DNA of 50,113 nt from Streptomyces sp. ISL-66. Its GTDB lineage: Bacteria > Actinomycetota > Actinomycetes > Streptomycetales > Streptomycetaceae. Where the stretch lies: NCBI RefSeq assembly GCF_018614135.1, contig NZ_JAGGOW010000010.1:931-51043 (forward strand), in the 5' to 3' direction. Under the pieces are notes generated by a model. The model was given only the letters and a program-made list of their open reading frames with translations, ran no database searches and was not told where the DNA came from. The stretch's first letter is position 1, and every line of letters starts with the position of its first letter. Below, in pieces: positions 7,705 through 16,716 of the stretch. The position numbers and the translations under genes are program-made.

Positions 7705-8127
7705 ATGCCCAGTCGTCGCGTAGACCCCCTGACCCTCGAGGTCGTCGAGCTCATCGGCACCGTCGTGGCCCGCTACCACGAGGAGTACGAGCACGCGGCC
7801 GCCAGCCACCAGCTCACGGGGGCCCAGGCCCGTGTACTGAACCTGCTCTCCCTGGAGCCGACGGCGATGCGGAAGATCGCGCAGAAGCTGAAGTGCGAGC
7901 CGTCGAACGTCACCGGCATCGTGGACCGCCTGGAGGCCCGGGGGCTCGTCGAGCGCCGCCCCGACCCGGCCGACCGCCGGGTGAAACTGGCCGCGACCAC
8001 CGAGGAGGGCCTGCGGACAGCGGACCGGCTGCGCGCATCGCTGGACTTCGCGCGCGAACCGCTGGCCGGACTCTCCACCGAGGAGCGGACGGCCCTGCGG
8101 GACCTGCTCAAGCGCATGCTGGACTGA
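7705..8127 (+). CDS. MarR-family transcriptional regulator
   Basis: A 140-residue winged-helix protein. The DNA-binding core is MRKIAQKLKCEPSNVTGIVDRL, followed by the DRRVKLAATTEEG wing, both classic MarR features. The only cysteine is Cys64, inside the helix-turn-helix, so this is not an OhrR-type peroxide sensor. No ribosome site precedes ATG 7705, and TACGCT at 7693-7698 sits at -10 spacing from it, so the mRNA may be leaderless. It is divergent from the MDR oxidoreductase and probably represses it. Its 3' end converges on the SCO2400-type gene with a 9-bp gap. Confidence 0.9.
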   Translation: MPSRRVDPLTLEVVELIGTVVARYHEEYEHAAASHQLTGAQARVLNLLSLEPTAMRKIAQKLKCEPSNVTGIVDRLEARGLVERRPDPADRRVKLAATTEEGLRTADRLRASLDFAREPLAGLSTEERTALRDLLKRMLD

Positions 8128-8136
8128 GCGGGCGCC

Positions 8137-8895
8137 TCACTCCCAGCAGAGCAGGTTCCACCACGGGCAGGCCGGGCGCTTCGGCGGGGTCGGCTGCGGA
8201 GCCGGACCCGTGGGCGTGACGGACCCGCTGGGGGTCGGCGCGCCGCTGGAGGCCGCAGTGGCCGGACCCGACGGCGTGGGCTGTACGCCGCCTCCTGTCG
8301 CGGTGGCGCTCCGCGTCGGCCCCGCCGCCTGCGAGCCGGAGGCCGACGCCGCCGGTCCGGGCACCGCGCTCCCCCCGGCGGTGCGGCCGGGCCCTGCCTG
8401 CTTCGTCCCCCCGGCGGTGGCCTTCGCGGAGCCGGCGGCAACGGTCGCGGTCCTGCCCGAAGGCACCGCCGACGGCTGAGCCGGAGCACCCGTCAGGCCC
8501 GGGAGCGGAGCCGGTTCCTCGGGACCCGCGTCGTCGGTCAGCACCACCGTGGCCGCCCGGTCGGTGCGCTCGCCGTCCGTCACCATCCGGGCCAGCCCCA
8601 GCATGGTCCCGACGGCGAGCAGGAACCCCGCGCCAACGGCGAGCAGGGTCCGCCGCCGTCTGCGGTGCGTGGTGCGGCGGCGGGCACCGGCCCGGCCCTG
8701 CCGCCCGGCTCCGGACAGCACGACGAGCGAGTCGGCGTACACGTCGGCGAGCGCGGCCGGGCCGCTCTCCGGAGCGGAGGAGGCGGCGGCCGGTCGGGGA
8801 GGCGCGCCCGGTATCAGGTGCTCGGCCGGAGTTCCGCACCCGGCGCACGCGAGCGCGCCGTTGAGGTGCCTGTGACAGGCGATGCAATAGTCCAT
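8137..8895 (-). CDS. Zinc-ribbon single-pass membrane protein (SCO2400-like)
   Basis: A 252-residue protein. It opens with a CxxC...CxxC ribbon (Cys4, Cys7, Cys17, Cys20), then an Arg-rich stretch, then one transmembrane helix (about residues 80-100: LLAVGAGFLLAVGTMLGLAR). A long Pro/Ala/Thr/Ser-rich extracytoplasmic segment follows, ending in CPWWNLLCWE. The layout matches actinobacterial SCO2400-type proteins, whose function I do not know. The two terminal cysteines may form a disulfide outside the cell. Start ATG 8895. Confidence 0.75.
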   Translation of the reverse strand: MDYCIACHRHLNGALACAGCGTPAEHLIPGAPPRPAAASSAPESGPAALADVYADSLVVLSGAGRQGRAGARRRTTHRRRRRTLLAVGAGFLLAVGTMLGLARMVTDGERTDRAATVVLTDDAGPEEPAPLPGLTGAPAQPSAVPSGRTATVAAGSAKATAGGTKQAGPGRTAGGSAVPGPAASASGSQAAGPTRSATATGGGVQPTPSGPATAASSGAPTPSGSVTPTGPAPQPTPPKRPACPWWNLLCWE

Positions 8896-8997
8896 GGCGC
8901 CCCGCAGGTTACGCGTTCACCTGCAACATCCGGATCGCGAGATGGTAAGGATCCTGTGTGGAATGGTGGAATGCGTGACAGGACGCCGAGGAACGCA

Positions 8998-9612
8998 GTG
9001 ACACCGCCGCCCGCCCGTAGCCCCTTCGGCCCCGAGGCCTTCCAGCTGGTGCTGCTGCGCCGGATGGCCGATTTCCAGCCGGGCCTGGCCGAGGAGGCCC
9101 GCCACCGGCTCGGCGCCTCGCTCGCGCAGCAACGGGAGGCGAACAAGCGCTGGCAGGCCATGGTCCGCTCGCCCCGCTCCCGGGGCGCGCTGGCCCGCTA
9201 CCGCTCGGCGCTCGGCCCACCGGAGTCCACCGGGTCCCGCGCGATCGGCGACCTGCGGTGCGAGGCCCTGCTGTGGCCGGTGCCGCTCTGGCCCGATCTG
9301 CGCTTCGAGGTGCTCGCCGCGCCGGACGGGGCCGTCTGGAACGAATGGCTGGTGCGGGCTCCGGGGGCGCGGGGCCCCGTACTGGAGTCGCCGCGGGACC
9401 TGCGGCCCTGGTCGGCGACGGTGGACGAGGTGGCGCGGGCCTTCGCGCCGGTGCGCCCGATGGAGGGGACCGCGCCGACGCGGTGGCGCCTCGCGTTCAC
9501 CGCGTCGGGGCGGGCCTGCGTCGCGGAGTTCACGTACGGCCTGCTCCAGCGCGTGGAGCAGGCCGCCGAGAACGGCGACTTGAACGACGACGGGAACGAC
9601 GGCGTGAACTAG
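8998..9612 (+). CDS. Hypothetical protein, about 204 residues
   Basis: I do not recognise this family. GTG 8998 is chosen because GAGGAA precedes it at good spacing; an in-frame ATG at 8971 has only a GGTGGA abutting it. The protein is soluble, begins with a Pro-rich stretch and a helical segment (FQLVLLRRMADF), then has a Trp-rich beta-like part (LLWPVPLWPDLRFEVL, VWNEWLV), and ends in an acidic Asn/Asp tail. Its TAG stop shares the bases CTAG with the stop of the converging lipase gene, so the two genes overlap by four bases tail to tail. Confidence 0.75.
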   Translation: MTPPPARSPFGPEAFQLVLLRRMADFQPGLAEEARHRLGASLAQQREANKRWQAMVRSPRSRGALARYRSALGPPESTGSRAIGDLRCEALLWPVPLWPDLRFEVLAAPDGAVWNEWLVRAPGARGPVLESPRDLRPWSATVDEVARAFAPVRPMEGTAPTRWRLAFTASGRACVAEFTYGLLQRVEQAAENGDLNDDGNDGVN

Positions 9613-10349
9613 GACCGCAGGAAGGTCCGGACGCCCGCCGAGGTCGGGTCGTCGCCGAGCAGGTCGTTGTGCTTGAGGCAGCCGACCGGGGTGTTGGCGG
9701 CCCCGGCGAGCGGGACGCTGGAGTCGGGGTTGATGACCTCGTCGCAGTTCGACCAGAAGGTCGCGTACTTCGCCGCGCCGGGGGTCTCGTCGCCGGAGTT
9801 CAGGTTCGAGACGACGTACGAGCCGGGGGTCATGTCGCGGCAGGCCTGGTCCCACATGGCGCAGGCCCACGCGGTGGAGGTGCCGTGGTTCGGGCCGGCC
9901 AGGGAGACCCAGTGGTCCACGGTGGCGCCGCCGCCGCCGAACTTCACGTACCAGCGGGTGACGAGCGAGCCGAAGGAGTGGGCGACCAGGTCCACGCGGG
10001 CCGCGCCGGTCTGGCGGCGGACGTCCTCGACGTAGGCGGCGAGCCTTCCGGAGAGGACCTCGTTGACGGACTGGTGCGTGTCGTAGCCGAAGGAGAAGAG
10101 CTCGGAGTCGGCGTACCCGTCGGCGCGCAGGTCCTCGCGCAGGGAGCCCCAGACGCCGGGGTCGGCGTTGTAGCCGTGCACGAAGACCACCGGATTGCGC
10201 GCGGACACGGCGGCGGGGACCTCGCCCGCGGCCCGGGCCCCATCCGCCGCCGGGGCTCCACCGGCGGCCCGGGCCGGGAGCGTGGGCGCCACGAGGAGCG
10301 CCATGCAGAGCGTCAGAAGCGCGAGCAGTCCCTGTCGGGCCGTCAGCAT
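9609..10349 (-). CDS. Secreted lipase/esterase (alpha/beta hydrolase)
   Basis: A 246-residue protein with a signal peptide (hydrophobic residues about 8-22, APTLPARAA cleavage region). The oxyanion strand VVFVHGY (about 54-60) and the nucleophile elbow AHSFG, with Ser125, have Ala in place of the first Gly, as in LipA-type lipases. His227 in CLKHNDLLGD is the likely catalytic histidine. Two C-terminal cysteine pairs fit an extracellular enzyme. Start ATG 10349, with AAAGGGGA upstream. It probably hydrolyses short- to medium-chain esters outside the cell. It overlaps the convergent hypothetical gene by four bases. Confidence 0.9.
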   Translation of the reverse strand: MLTARQGLLALLTLCMALLVAPTLPARAAGGAPAADGARAAGEVPAAVSARNPVVFVHGYNADPGVWGSLREDLRADGYADSELFSFGYDTHQSVNEVLSGRLAAYVEDVRRQTGAARVDLVAHSFGSLVTRWYVKFGGGGATVDHWVSLAGPNHGTSTAWACAMWDQACRDMTPGSYVVSNLNSGDETPGAAKYATFWSNCDEVINPDSSVPLAGAANTPVGCLKHNDLLGDDPTSAGVRTFLRS

Positions 10350-10591
10350 CGGGTCCCCTTTACCTTGTTACGCACCAGTAGCGCGATCGGTGCGGGCATG
10401 GTCGCGCCTGGCGTCGCAGAATTCCACCCCCGTGCAGCACCCACCGGCGCCCCTCGCACCCCTCCCGTACCTCATGGCACCCCCCAGCCGGAGCATCAAA
10501 TCGGGCAATACGAGCAATTCACCCGAGAAGATACGAAGTGTGACCGGCACCCGCCGGCCTTCTTGCGCCAGTGCTCTCGGGAGGATCTGCC

Positions 10592-11629
10592 ATGACCGTC
10601 AGTCTTGAGCAGTTGCGCCGCTGCCACGTCGCCGTCGACCTCGGAGCGGCCCGGACCCGCGTGTACGTCAAGGGCGCCGGGCTGGTCGTGGACGAACCGA
10701 GCGTCGCCGCGGTGAACACGCGGACCGGTGCCCTCATCGCCGTCGGTACCTTCGCCGAGCGGATGACCGGCCGCACGCCCGACTACATCCGGGTCGTCCG
10801 CCCCGTCTCCGGCGGCACCGTCGTGGACATCGAGATGGCCCAGCGCATGCTGCGCCACCTCCTCGGCGAGAAGCTGCGGCGCGCCCTGCGCCGCAAGCCC
10901 CGGCTGCGGGCCGCCGCCTGCACCCCGCACGACGCCGACCCGCTCGCCCAGCGGGCCACCGTCGAAACCCTCGTCGGGCTCGGCGCCCGCCGCGTCGAAC
11001 TCGTCGACACCCTGATCGCGGCGGCCGTCGGCTGCGGACTGCCCGTGGAGCAGCCGACCGCGACGATGATCATGGTGTGCGGGGCCGCCGCCACCCAGGT
11101 CGCCGTCCTCTCCCTCGGCTCGATCGTCACCGCCGTACGGATCCCGGTCGGCGGCGAGGCCATCGACCACGCGGTGGTCCAGCACCTGCGCCACGCGCAC
11201 GAGCTGATGCTGCCCAGCCAGGCCGTGCGCCCGCTCCAGCTGGCCCTGCACGGGAACGGCATCACCGCCGAGGGCCCGGCCTCCACCCTGATCCACGGCC
11301 GGGACGTGTCCACCGGACTGGCCCGCTCCGTCCACGTGGACACCGCCGCCGTCCGGGACGCCATCTACACCCCGCTGACCGCCGTGCTCGACGGCATCGG
11401 CAAGGTCCTGCGCGACTGCCCGCCGGACCTGGTCGCCGATCTGACGGACCGGGGGATCATGATGGTGGGTGGCAGCGCCCTGCTGCCGGGCCTGGACCAG
11501 ATGCTCCGCGACGCGACCGGCATGCCCGTGGCCATCGCGGAACGGCCGGACGTCTGCGCCGTACTGGGCCTCGGCATGATGCTCGAAGGGAAGATCTCCC
11601 CCATGGTGTTGAACCCGCTGGCCGGATGA
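10592..11629 (+). CDS. mbl: MreB/Mbl-like actin-family cytoskeletal protein
   Basis: A 345-residue actin-fold ATPase. Phosphate-1 loop region VDLGAARTRVYVKG, DEPSVAAV, the GRTPDYIRVVRPVSGG segment and a C-terminal MMVGGSALLPGLDQML match MreB family landmarks. Several positions are degenerate relative to canonical MreB (DLGA for DLGT, and no clear GGGTxD phosphate-2 motif), which fits the shorter, divergent Mbl paralogue of Streptomyces linked to aerial hyphae and spore walls. Start ATG 10592 has GGGAGGA upstream. Its stop overlaps the start of the sensor kinase (ATGA), so the two are translationally coupled. Confidence 0.85.
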   Translation: MTVSLEQLRRCHVAVDLGAARTRVYVKGAGLVVDEPSVAAVNTRTGALIAVGTFAERMTGRTPDYIRVVRPVSGGTVVDIEMAQRMLRHLLGEKLRRALRRKPRLRAAACTPHDADPLAQRATVETLVGLGARRVELVDTLIAAAVGCGLPVEQPTATMIMVCGAAATQVAVLSLGSIVTAVRIPVGGEAIDHAVVQHLRHAHELMLPSQAVRPLQLALHGNGITAEGPASTLIHGRDVSTGLARSVHVDTAAVRDAIYTPLTAVLDGIGKVLRDCPPDLVADLTDRGIMMVGGSALLPGLDQMLRDATGMPVAIAERPDVCAVLGLGMMLEGKISPMVLNPLAG

Positions 11630-13167
11630 CGGAGCCCTCCAGCCTGCCCGTCCTCCTGGAGGCGGTCCTCAACGTCGGCTCCGATCTGGAGCTGCGGACC
11701 ACCCTCCAGCACATCGTGAAGTCCGCGACCGGACTGTGCTCGGCCCGGTACGGTGCGCTCGGGGTCGTCGACCCCGAGCGCAAGCGGCTGACCGGACTGT
11801 TCACCGCCGGCCTGACCGAGGCCGAGCGGGCCGCGATCCCCCACCTGCCCGACGGCCGGTCCGGCCTGCTCGGCGCCCTGATCACCGACCCGCGCCCGCT
11901 CGTACTGGAGGACCTCTCCCAGGACCCCCGCAGGGCCGGCTTCCCACCGGGCCACCCGCCGATGCGCAGCTTCCTCGGCGTCCCGATCCGGGTCCACACC
12001 GAGGTCTTCGGCAACCTCTACCTCACGGAGAAGCGGGGCGGCGGACCCTTCACGGACGAGGACCTCGCACTGCTGCGGGTCCTGGCCGCGCAGGCGGGGA
12101 TAGCGATCGGCAACGCCCGGCTGTACGAGACCGCGCGCCGCCGGGAGCGCTGGATCGAGGGCGCCGCCGCCGTGACCACCACCCTGCTGGCGGGCCGGCC
12201 GGCGGCGGACGCGCTGATGTGCGTGGCCGAACGGGCCCGGCTGCTCGCGGACGCGGCGGCCGGGGTGGTCCTCCAGCCGACCCCGGCGGGCGGGATGGAA
12301 ATCGTGGCCGCCTCCACCCAGGGGGATCCCGGGGACCTGGTCGGCACGGCCATCGAGCCGGGTTCGCCGGTCCTGGAACAACTCCTCGGCGGCGAACCGG
12401 TCTTCATCGAGGACTCGGCGACGGATCCCCGGATGACCACGCACGTACGGGAGCGCTTCGGCCCCAGCATGATGCTCCCACTGCAGAGCGGCGGCCAGCT
12501 CATCGGCACCCTCGCCCTGCCGCGCCCCCACGGCGGTCCCCCGTACGACGCGGTGGACCGGCTGCTGGCCTCGCAGTTCGCCTCGCAGGCCGCGCTGGCG
12601 CTGGTCCTCGCGGACGCGCAGCACGACCGCGAGCAGCTGGCCGTCTACGAGGACCGCGACCGCATCGCGCGGGACCTGCACGACCTGGTGGTGCAGCGGC
12701 TGTTCGCGACCGAGATGATGCTGGAGAGCACGAAGAAGCGTTCCGCGGCGTCTGCGGCGGACGCCACGGTCGGCGAGGAACTGGGCCGGGCGGTGGACGA
12801 GCTCGACTCCACCATCCAGGAGGTCCGCACGGCCATCTTCGCCCTCCAGCAACCTCCGACGGACGCCCCGACCACCTTCCGCGGCCGGGTCCTGCGGGAG
12901 ACCGGCGGCGCGGCGGTCCTGCTGGGCTTCCAGCCGTCGGTCCACTTCGCGGGCCCGGTGGACGCGCTGCTCCCGGAGCCGGTGGCGGCCGACCTCCTCG
13001 CCGCGCTGCGCGGCGCACTGGCGGCCGCACACCGCCGCAGCGAGGTCACCTCCATCGAGGTCGACGTGAACGCGGACCCGGACCGCGTGCGCCTGACGGT
13101 GGTGGACGACGGCCGCACGGAGTCGGGCACCCGCGGCACGACACTGACCTGGCAATCGGCCCTCTGA
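11626..13167 (+). CDS. GAF-domain sensor histidine kinase (NarL-type partner) with collapsed ATPase domain
   Basis: A 513-residue cytosolic protein. It has two GAF domains (about 13-165 and 185-340), then a HisKA_3 phosphoacceptor, DRDRIARDLHDLVVQRL, with His352, as in DevS-type kinases. The C-terminal HATPase domain is abnormal. The N-box position reads LRGALAAAHRR without the metal-binding Asn. After VVDDGR the sequence jumps to TESGTRGTTLTW, which looks like the final strand, so the ATP-lid and G boxes are missing. It may need a partner kinase or act as a non-catalytic sensor. No response regulator is adjacent. It is coupled to mbl by an ATGA overlap. Confidence 0.85.
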   Translation: MTEPSSLPVLLEAVLNVGSDLELRTTLQHIVKSATGLCSARYGALGVVDPERKRLTGLFTAGLTEAERAAIPHLPDGRSGLLGALITDPRPLVLEDLSQDPRRAGFPPGHPPMRSFLGVPIRVHTEVFGNLYLTEKRGGGPFTDEDLALLRVLAAQAGIAIGNARLYETARRRERWIEGAAAVTTTLLAGRPAADALMCVAERARLLADAAAGVVLQPTPAGGMEIVAASTQGDPGDLVGTAIEPGSPVLEQLLGGEPVFIEDSATDPRMTTHVRERFGPSMMLPLQSGGQLIGTLALPRPHGGPPYDAVDRLLASQFASQAALALVLADAQHDREQLAVYEDRDRIARDLHDLVVQRLFATEMMLESTKKRSAASAADATVGEELGRAVDELDSTIQEVRTAIFALQQPPTDAPTTFRGRVLRETGGAAVLLGFQPSVHFAGPVDALLPEPVAADLLAALRGALAAAHRRSEVTSIEVDVNADPDRVRLTVVDDGRTESGTRGTTLTWQSAL

Positions 13168-13364
13168 CGACGCCGCGGATCAGCGCGTCTGAACATGATC
13201 AAAATCGCCGGGGAAATCACTTCTGCAACCCATGCCCCAGGGGTACTCTTCGGGGACACCCGGGGGGGTACCGGCAGCCTCAGTGCACCATGCCGCGCAT
13301 CAGCGCGCCGTGCGCGAGCGCCTTCAACCCGGTTTCGCACGCATTTCTCACAGGGGGACCTCTC

Positions 13365-15122
13365 TTGTCTTTCACGCGCTCCCAGCGCTCCGGCCGCATC
13401 GCGGCCTGCACCGCCGTCGCCGTTGCGGCCGGCATGCTCCTCGCCGGCCCGGCCGCGGCCGACGGTGCCCCGAAGCCGCCGACGAAGGTGGTGAAGCCCG
13501 CGGACAAGCGGGCCGGCGGGACCCTGCCGAAGTCCGCACCCGTGGCAGGCACCCAGAAGCTGCAGCGCAGCGGCCAGGCCACCGAGGGCTCGGCCGCCGT
13601 CAACCGGCCCCGCTTCGACGTGGACAGTGACGGCGCCGACGACATCCTCTACCGGGGGAACAGCGGCAGCTACTACCTCAAGGCATCGTCGGCCACGGGC
13701 GCCGACACGGACTTCTTCATGGAGCGGTCCGACCCGAACGAGGACTTCAAGGACGTCATCCCGGCGGGCGACCTGAACGGCAACGGTCGTCCGGAGCTGC
13801 TCCAGCTCTCGATCACCGGCAAGCTGTCCATGGTCGAGGCCACCAGCGCCTATTACACGAGCACCGCCCAGTGGTCGAGCGGTGGCTGGAACGCGTACAA
13901 CAAGCTGATCGCCGCGGGCGACTTGAACGGTGACGGCCGACCCGACCTGCTGGCGCGCGCTCACAACGGCACCCTGTACCTGTACCCGGGCAATGGCCGC
14001 GCCGGCGCGGACACCCCGTACGGCGACCGGATCGAGATCGGCACCGGCTGGGCCAAGTTCGACCAGATCACGGCCGGCGCCGACTTCAGCGGCGACGGCA
14101 TCCCGGACGTCATGGCCACGCTGCCGAACGGCGAGCTCTACATCTACAACGGCACGGGCGGCGTCAACAGCTTTCTGTACGATGGCGAGCACATCGGCAA
14201 CGGCTGGACGACGTACAACCAGATCAGCACGCTGGTCTCCAACAACGGCAGCTCCTACGTCTTCGGACGCGACCTGAGCGGTCAGGCCTACCTCTACCAG
14301 GGCCTCGGCGCCGGCCGGCTGGCCGACCGTTTCGACTTCGGCAAGAACTGGAACCACCAGGCGCTGATCGTCGGCCAGGGCGGTATCCCCGCCCACGGCA
14401 AGAGCGAGCTGTGGGGCCGCACCGGTGAGGGCACCCTGTTCGCCTACGCGGGCCAGAACAACGGCAACTTCACCGACCGCCAGCAGATCAGCGACGACGG
14501 CGGCTTCCCGGCGAACGAGGTCGGCATCTCCCTCGCCTCGTCGGTGAACACCTCGTCGTTCCCGAGCATGCTGTGGACGTACGGCGGCGGCCTGTACCAG
14601 GAGGGCAACTACGTCGGCGGCGGCTGGGGCATCTACAAGTCCCTCGTCGGAGTGGGCGACCTCAACAACGACGGCTACGGCGACCTGCTGGCCCTCGACG
14701 GGTCGAACGTCCTGTGGTTCTACGAGAGCAAGGGCACGGTGGTCGGATTCTTCGACCGTGTCCGTGTCGGTGGCGGCTGGGGCATCTACAACAAGCTCCT
14801 CGGCGCCGGTGACATCACCGGTGACGGCCGCGCGGACCTGGTGGCCCGCGGCACCGACGGCGCCCTGTACGTCTACCCCGGCACCGGATCCGGCACCGCA
14901 CCGTTCTCGAACCGCGTGCAGATCGGCAGCGGCGGCTGGAACGGCTTCACCAAGCTCGCCGCGCCGGGTGACATCACCGGTGACGGCCTGGGTGACATCG
15001 TCGGCACCGACTCCTCCGGTACCGCATACCGCTACGAGCCGACCGGCCTTCAGGGCCTGAACACCTTCTCCGGCCGCGGCACCATCGGCACCGGCTGGAA
15101 CACGTACAAGGAACTCTTCTAG
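13365..15122 (+). CDS. Secreted FG-GAP/VCBS repeat (beta-propeller) protein
   Basis: A 585-residue secreted protein. TTG 13365 is the best start: GGGGGA precedes it and it opens directly into a signal peptide (RRS-like basic region, hydrophobic core about 18-30, GPAAA cleavage). A basic Pro-rich linker follows, then repeated blocks of about 50-60 residues, each with a GDLNGDGRPDLLAR-type calcium loop (DxNxDGxxD) and a GTLYLYPGNG-type strand. This matches integrin-like FG-GAP repeats and suggests a seven-bladed propeller. The ligand is unknown; such proteins are abundant in Streptomyces exoproteomes. A strong hairpin follows the stop. Confidence 0.85.
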   Translation: MSFTRSQRSGRIAACTAVAVAAGMLLAGPAAADGAPKPPTKVVKPADKRAGGTLPKSAPVAGTQKLQRSGQATEGSAAVNRPRFDVDSDGADDILYRGNSGSYYLKASSATGADTDFFMERSDPNEDFKDVIPAGDLNGNGRPELLQLSITGKLSMVEATSAYYTSTAQWSSGGWNAYNKLIAAGDLNGDGRPDLLARAHNGTLYLYPGNGRAGADTPYGDRIEIGTGWAKFDQITAGADFSGDGIPDVMATLPNGELYIYNGTGGVNSFLYDGEHIGNGWTTYNQISTLVSNNGSSYVFGRDLSGQAYLYQGLGAGRLADRFDFGKNWNHQALIVGQGGIPAHGKSELWGRTGEGTLFAYAGQNNGNFTDRQQISDDGGFPANEVGISLASSVNTSSFPSMLWTYGGGLYQEGNYVGGGWGIYKSLVGVGDLNNDGYGDLLALDGSNVLWFYESKGTVVGFFDRVRVGGGWGIYNKLLGAGDITGDGRADLVARGTDGALYVYPGTGSGTAPFSNRVQIGSGGWNGFTKLAAPGDITGDGLGDIVGTDSSGTAYRYEPTGLQGLNTFSGRGTIGTGWNTYKELF

Positions 15123-15128
15123 CCGGAT

Positions 15129-15164
15129 CGGATCCGGCGCCGCGATCATGCGCCGCCGGATCCG
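15129..15164. terminator. 11-bp hairpin terminator after FG-GAP gene
   Basis: CGGATCCGGCG (15129-15139) pairs with CGCCGGATCCG (15154-15164). It begins six bases after the stop codon. Confidence 0.75.
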
Positions 15165-15214
15165 TCACCGCTGCGAACACAAGACATCGCCGCTTCGGCC
15201 AAGGGAGCGGGGTC

Positions 15215-15220
15215 TAGGGT
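15215..15220 (+). promoter_or_regulatory. Candidate -10 element of a leaderless promoter
   Basis: TAGGGT ends six bases before the GTG start of the carboxyltransferase gene. That spacing would place transcription initiation at or next to the start codon, and no convincing Shine-Dalgarno exists at any normal distance. A -35 box is not clear. Confidence 0.4.
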
Positions 15221-15226
15221 GACGGC

Positions 15227-16603
15227 GTGACGACGACCCGCCTTTCGGCCCGCGCGGCCCTCGCCTCCGTGACCGACCCCGGCAGCTTCGCCGAACTCCC
15301 CGCCCCCCGCCGGCAGTCACCGGCCGACGGCCCCCTGGGCTGGACCGGCTACGACGACTCCCGCGACCGGGCCCGCGACCGGACCGGCGAGCAGGAGTCC
15401 GTCGTCATCGGGACCGCCCTGATCGGCGGCCGCGAAGCCACCCTGATCTCCTTCGAGTTCGGATTCCTCGGCGGTTCGCTGGGCGAGCGCACCGGAGACC
15501 GGCTCGAAGCCGCGTACACGCACGCGCGCGAGCACCGCCTCCCCCTGGTCTCCCTGATCGCCACCGGCGGCTCCCGCATGCAGGAGGGCATGCCGGCGCT
15601 CACCCAGCTCCAGCGGGTGGCCCGCCAGTGCGTGCTGACCCGGGCCGCCGGGCTGCCGCAGATCGCCGTGCTGCGCGACCCCGCCACCGGCGGCGGCTGG
15701 GCCACCCTCGGGGCGGGGGCCGACGTGGTCCTCGCGCTGCCCGGGGCGCAGGTCGGGTTCGCCGGGTCCCGGGTGCGGCCGCCGGACGCGGATCCGGCCG
15801 CCTACACCGCCGAGGGGCAGTGCGCCGCCGGACACGTGGACGCCGTCGTCGCCGCCGCGGAACTTCCCGCGACCCTGGCGGCCTGGCTCCGGGTGCTCGC
15901 CGCGCCCCGCTCCGCCGGGCACGTGGCACCTCCCGCCGCACTGGCCGCCGACGTAGAGCTGCCACCCACCGGGTGGCACGCCGTCCGCCGGGCCCGCCGC
16001 CCCGAGCGGCCTCGCGCCCCGCAGTACCTCGACGCGTACTTCGACCTCCGCCTCCCCCTCAGCGGCGACCGCGCCGGCGGCACCGACCCGGGCATGCTGT
16101 GCGGATTCGGGCTCCGGGAGGGCCAGGCCGTGGCCTACGCCGCCCAGTGCGGCACCGCCACCCGACCGGCGGGCTACCGTACGGCGGCCCGTGTCATCCG
16201 GCTCGCGGACCGGCTCGGCATCCCGGTGCTCACCCTGGTGGACACCCCGGGCGCGGCCAACGACGCCGCCGCCGAGCACGCGGGCGCCGGCGCAGCCATC
16301 GCCGACACCTTCGTGGCGCTCGCCTCCGTCACGGTTCCCGTGACCACCCTCCTCATCGGCGAGGGCGGTTCGGGCGGCGCCCTCGCCCTGGCCGCGCCGG
16401 GCCACACCTGGGTCACCCCGGACAGCTACTTCTCGGTGATCGCCCCCGAACTGGCGGCGGCCATCCTCAAGCGGCCCCCGGAGGCCGCCCCGGCGACGGC
16501 GGACCAGCTGCGCATCCGCCCCCAGGACCTGGTCTCCCTCGGCGTCGCCCGCGGGATCGTTTCCCCGCCGACGCCGAAGACGCCGGAGGAGCCGAAGCCC
16601 TAG
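15227..16603 (+). CDS. Fused AccD/AccA-like acyl-CoA carboxylase carboxyltransferase
   Basis: A 458-residue protein with two crotonase-fold halves. The N-terminal half is AccD (beta)-like: GFLGGSLGERTGDRLEAAY, then SLIATGGSRMQEGMPAL. The C-terminal half is AccA (alpha)-like: GYRTAARVIRLADRLGIPV, LVDTPGA and GEGGSGGALALA. The AccD zinc ribbon is absent. It would transfer carboxyl from carboxybiotin to an acyl-CoA. It is fused in one chain like ACCase beta-subunits but shorter (usually about 520-530 residues). No biotin carboxylase or BCCP gene is adjacent, so partners must be elsewhere. Start GTG 15227. Confidence 0.85.
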   Translation: MTTTRLSARAALASVTDPGSFAELPAPRRQSPADGPLGWTGYDDSRDRARDRTGEQESVVIGTALIGGREATLISFEFGFLGGSLGERTGDRLEAAYTHAREHRLPLVSLIATGGSRMQEGMPALTQLQRVARQCVLTRAAGLPQIAVLRDPATGGGWATLGAGADVVLALPGAQVGFAGSRVRPPDADPAAYTAEGQCAAGHVDAVVAAAELPATLAAWLRVLAAPRSAGHVAPPAALAADVELPPTGWHAVRRARRPERPRAPQYLDAYFDLRLPLSGDRAGGTDPGMLCGFGLREGQAVAYAAQCGTATRPAGYRTAARVIRLADRLGIPVLTLVDTPGAANDAAAEHAGAGAAIADTFVALASVTVPVTTLLIGEGGSGGALALAAPGHTWVTPDSYFSVIAPELAAAILKRPPEAAPATADQLRIRPQDLVSLGVARGIVSPPTPKTPEEPKP

Positions 16604-16716
16604 CCGGTCGAGGGAGTCCGATTAACCGGCGACGGACAACGAACCCGCCGCCCCCCCTCTCGCCCGACCGGACCGCGGCGGACTCCGCCGTCGGCCCGAT
16701 CGCCCCGGCCCCCGGC

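Noticed and set aside
7705..8127. OhrR identity for the MarR protein near ohr
   Set aside because: The reactive N-terminal cysteine of OhrR is missing, and the operator-like sites lie at the MDR oxidoreductase, not at ohr.
12645..15149. 834-residue minus-strand reading frame over the kinase and FG-GAP genes
   Set aside because: The plus strand has clear GAF, HisKA and FG-GAP domains; the minus frame has only biased low-complexity composition.
10571..16603. Secondary-metabolite gene cluster
   Set aside because: No PKS, NRPS, terpene or RiPP core enzymes; the genes are backbone-type.
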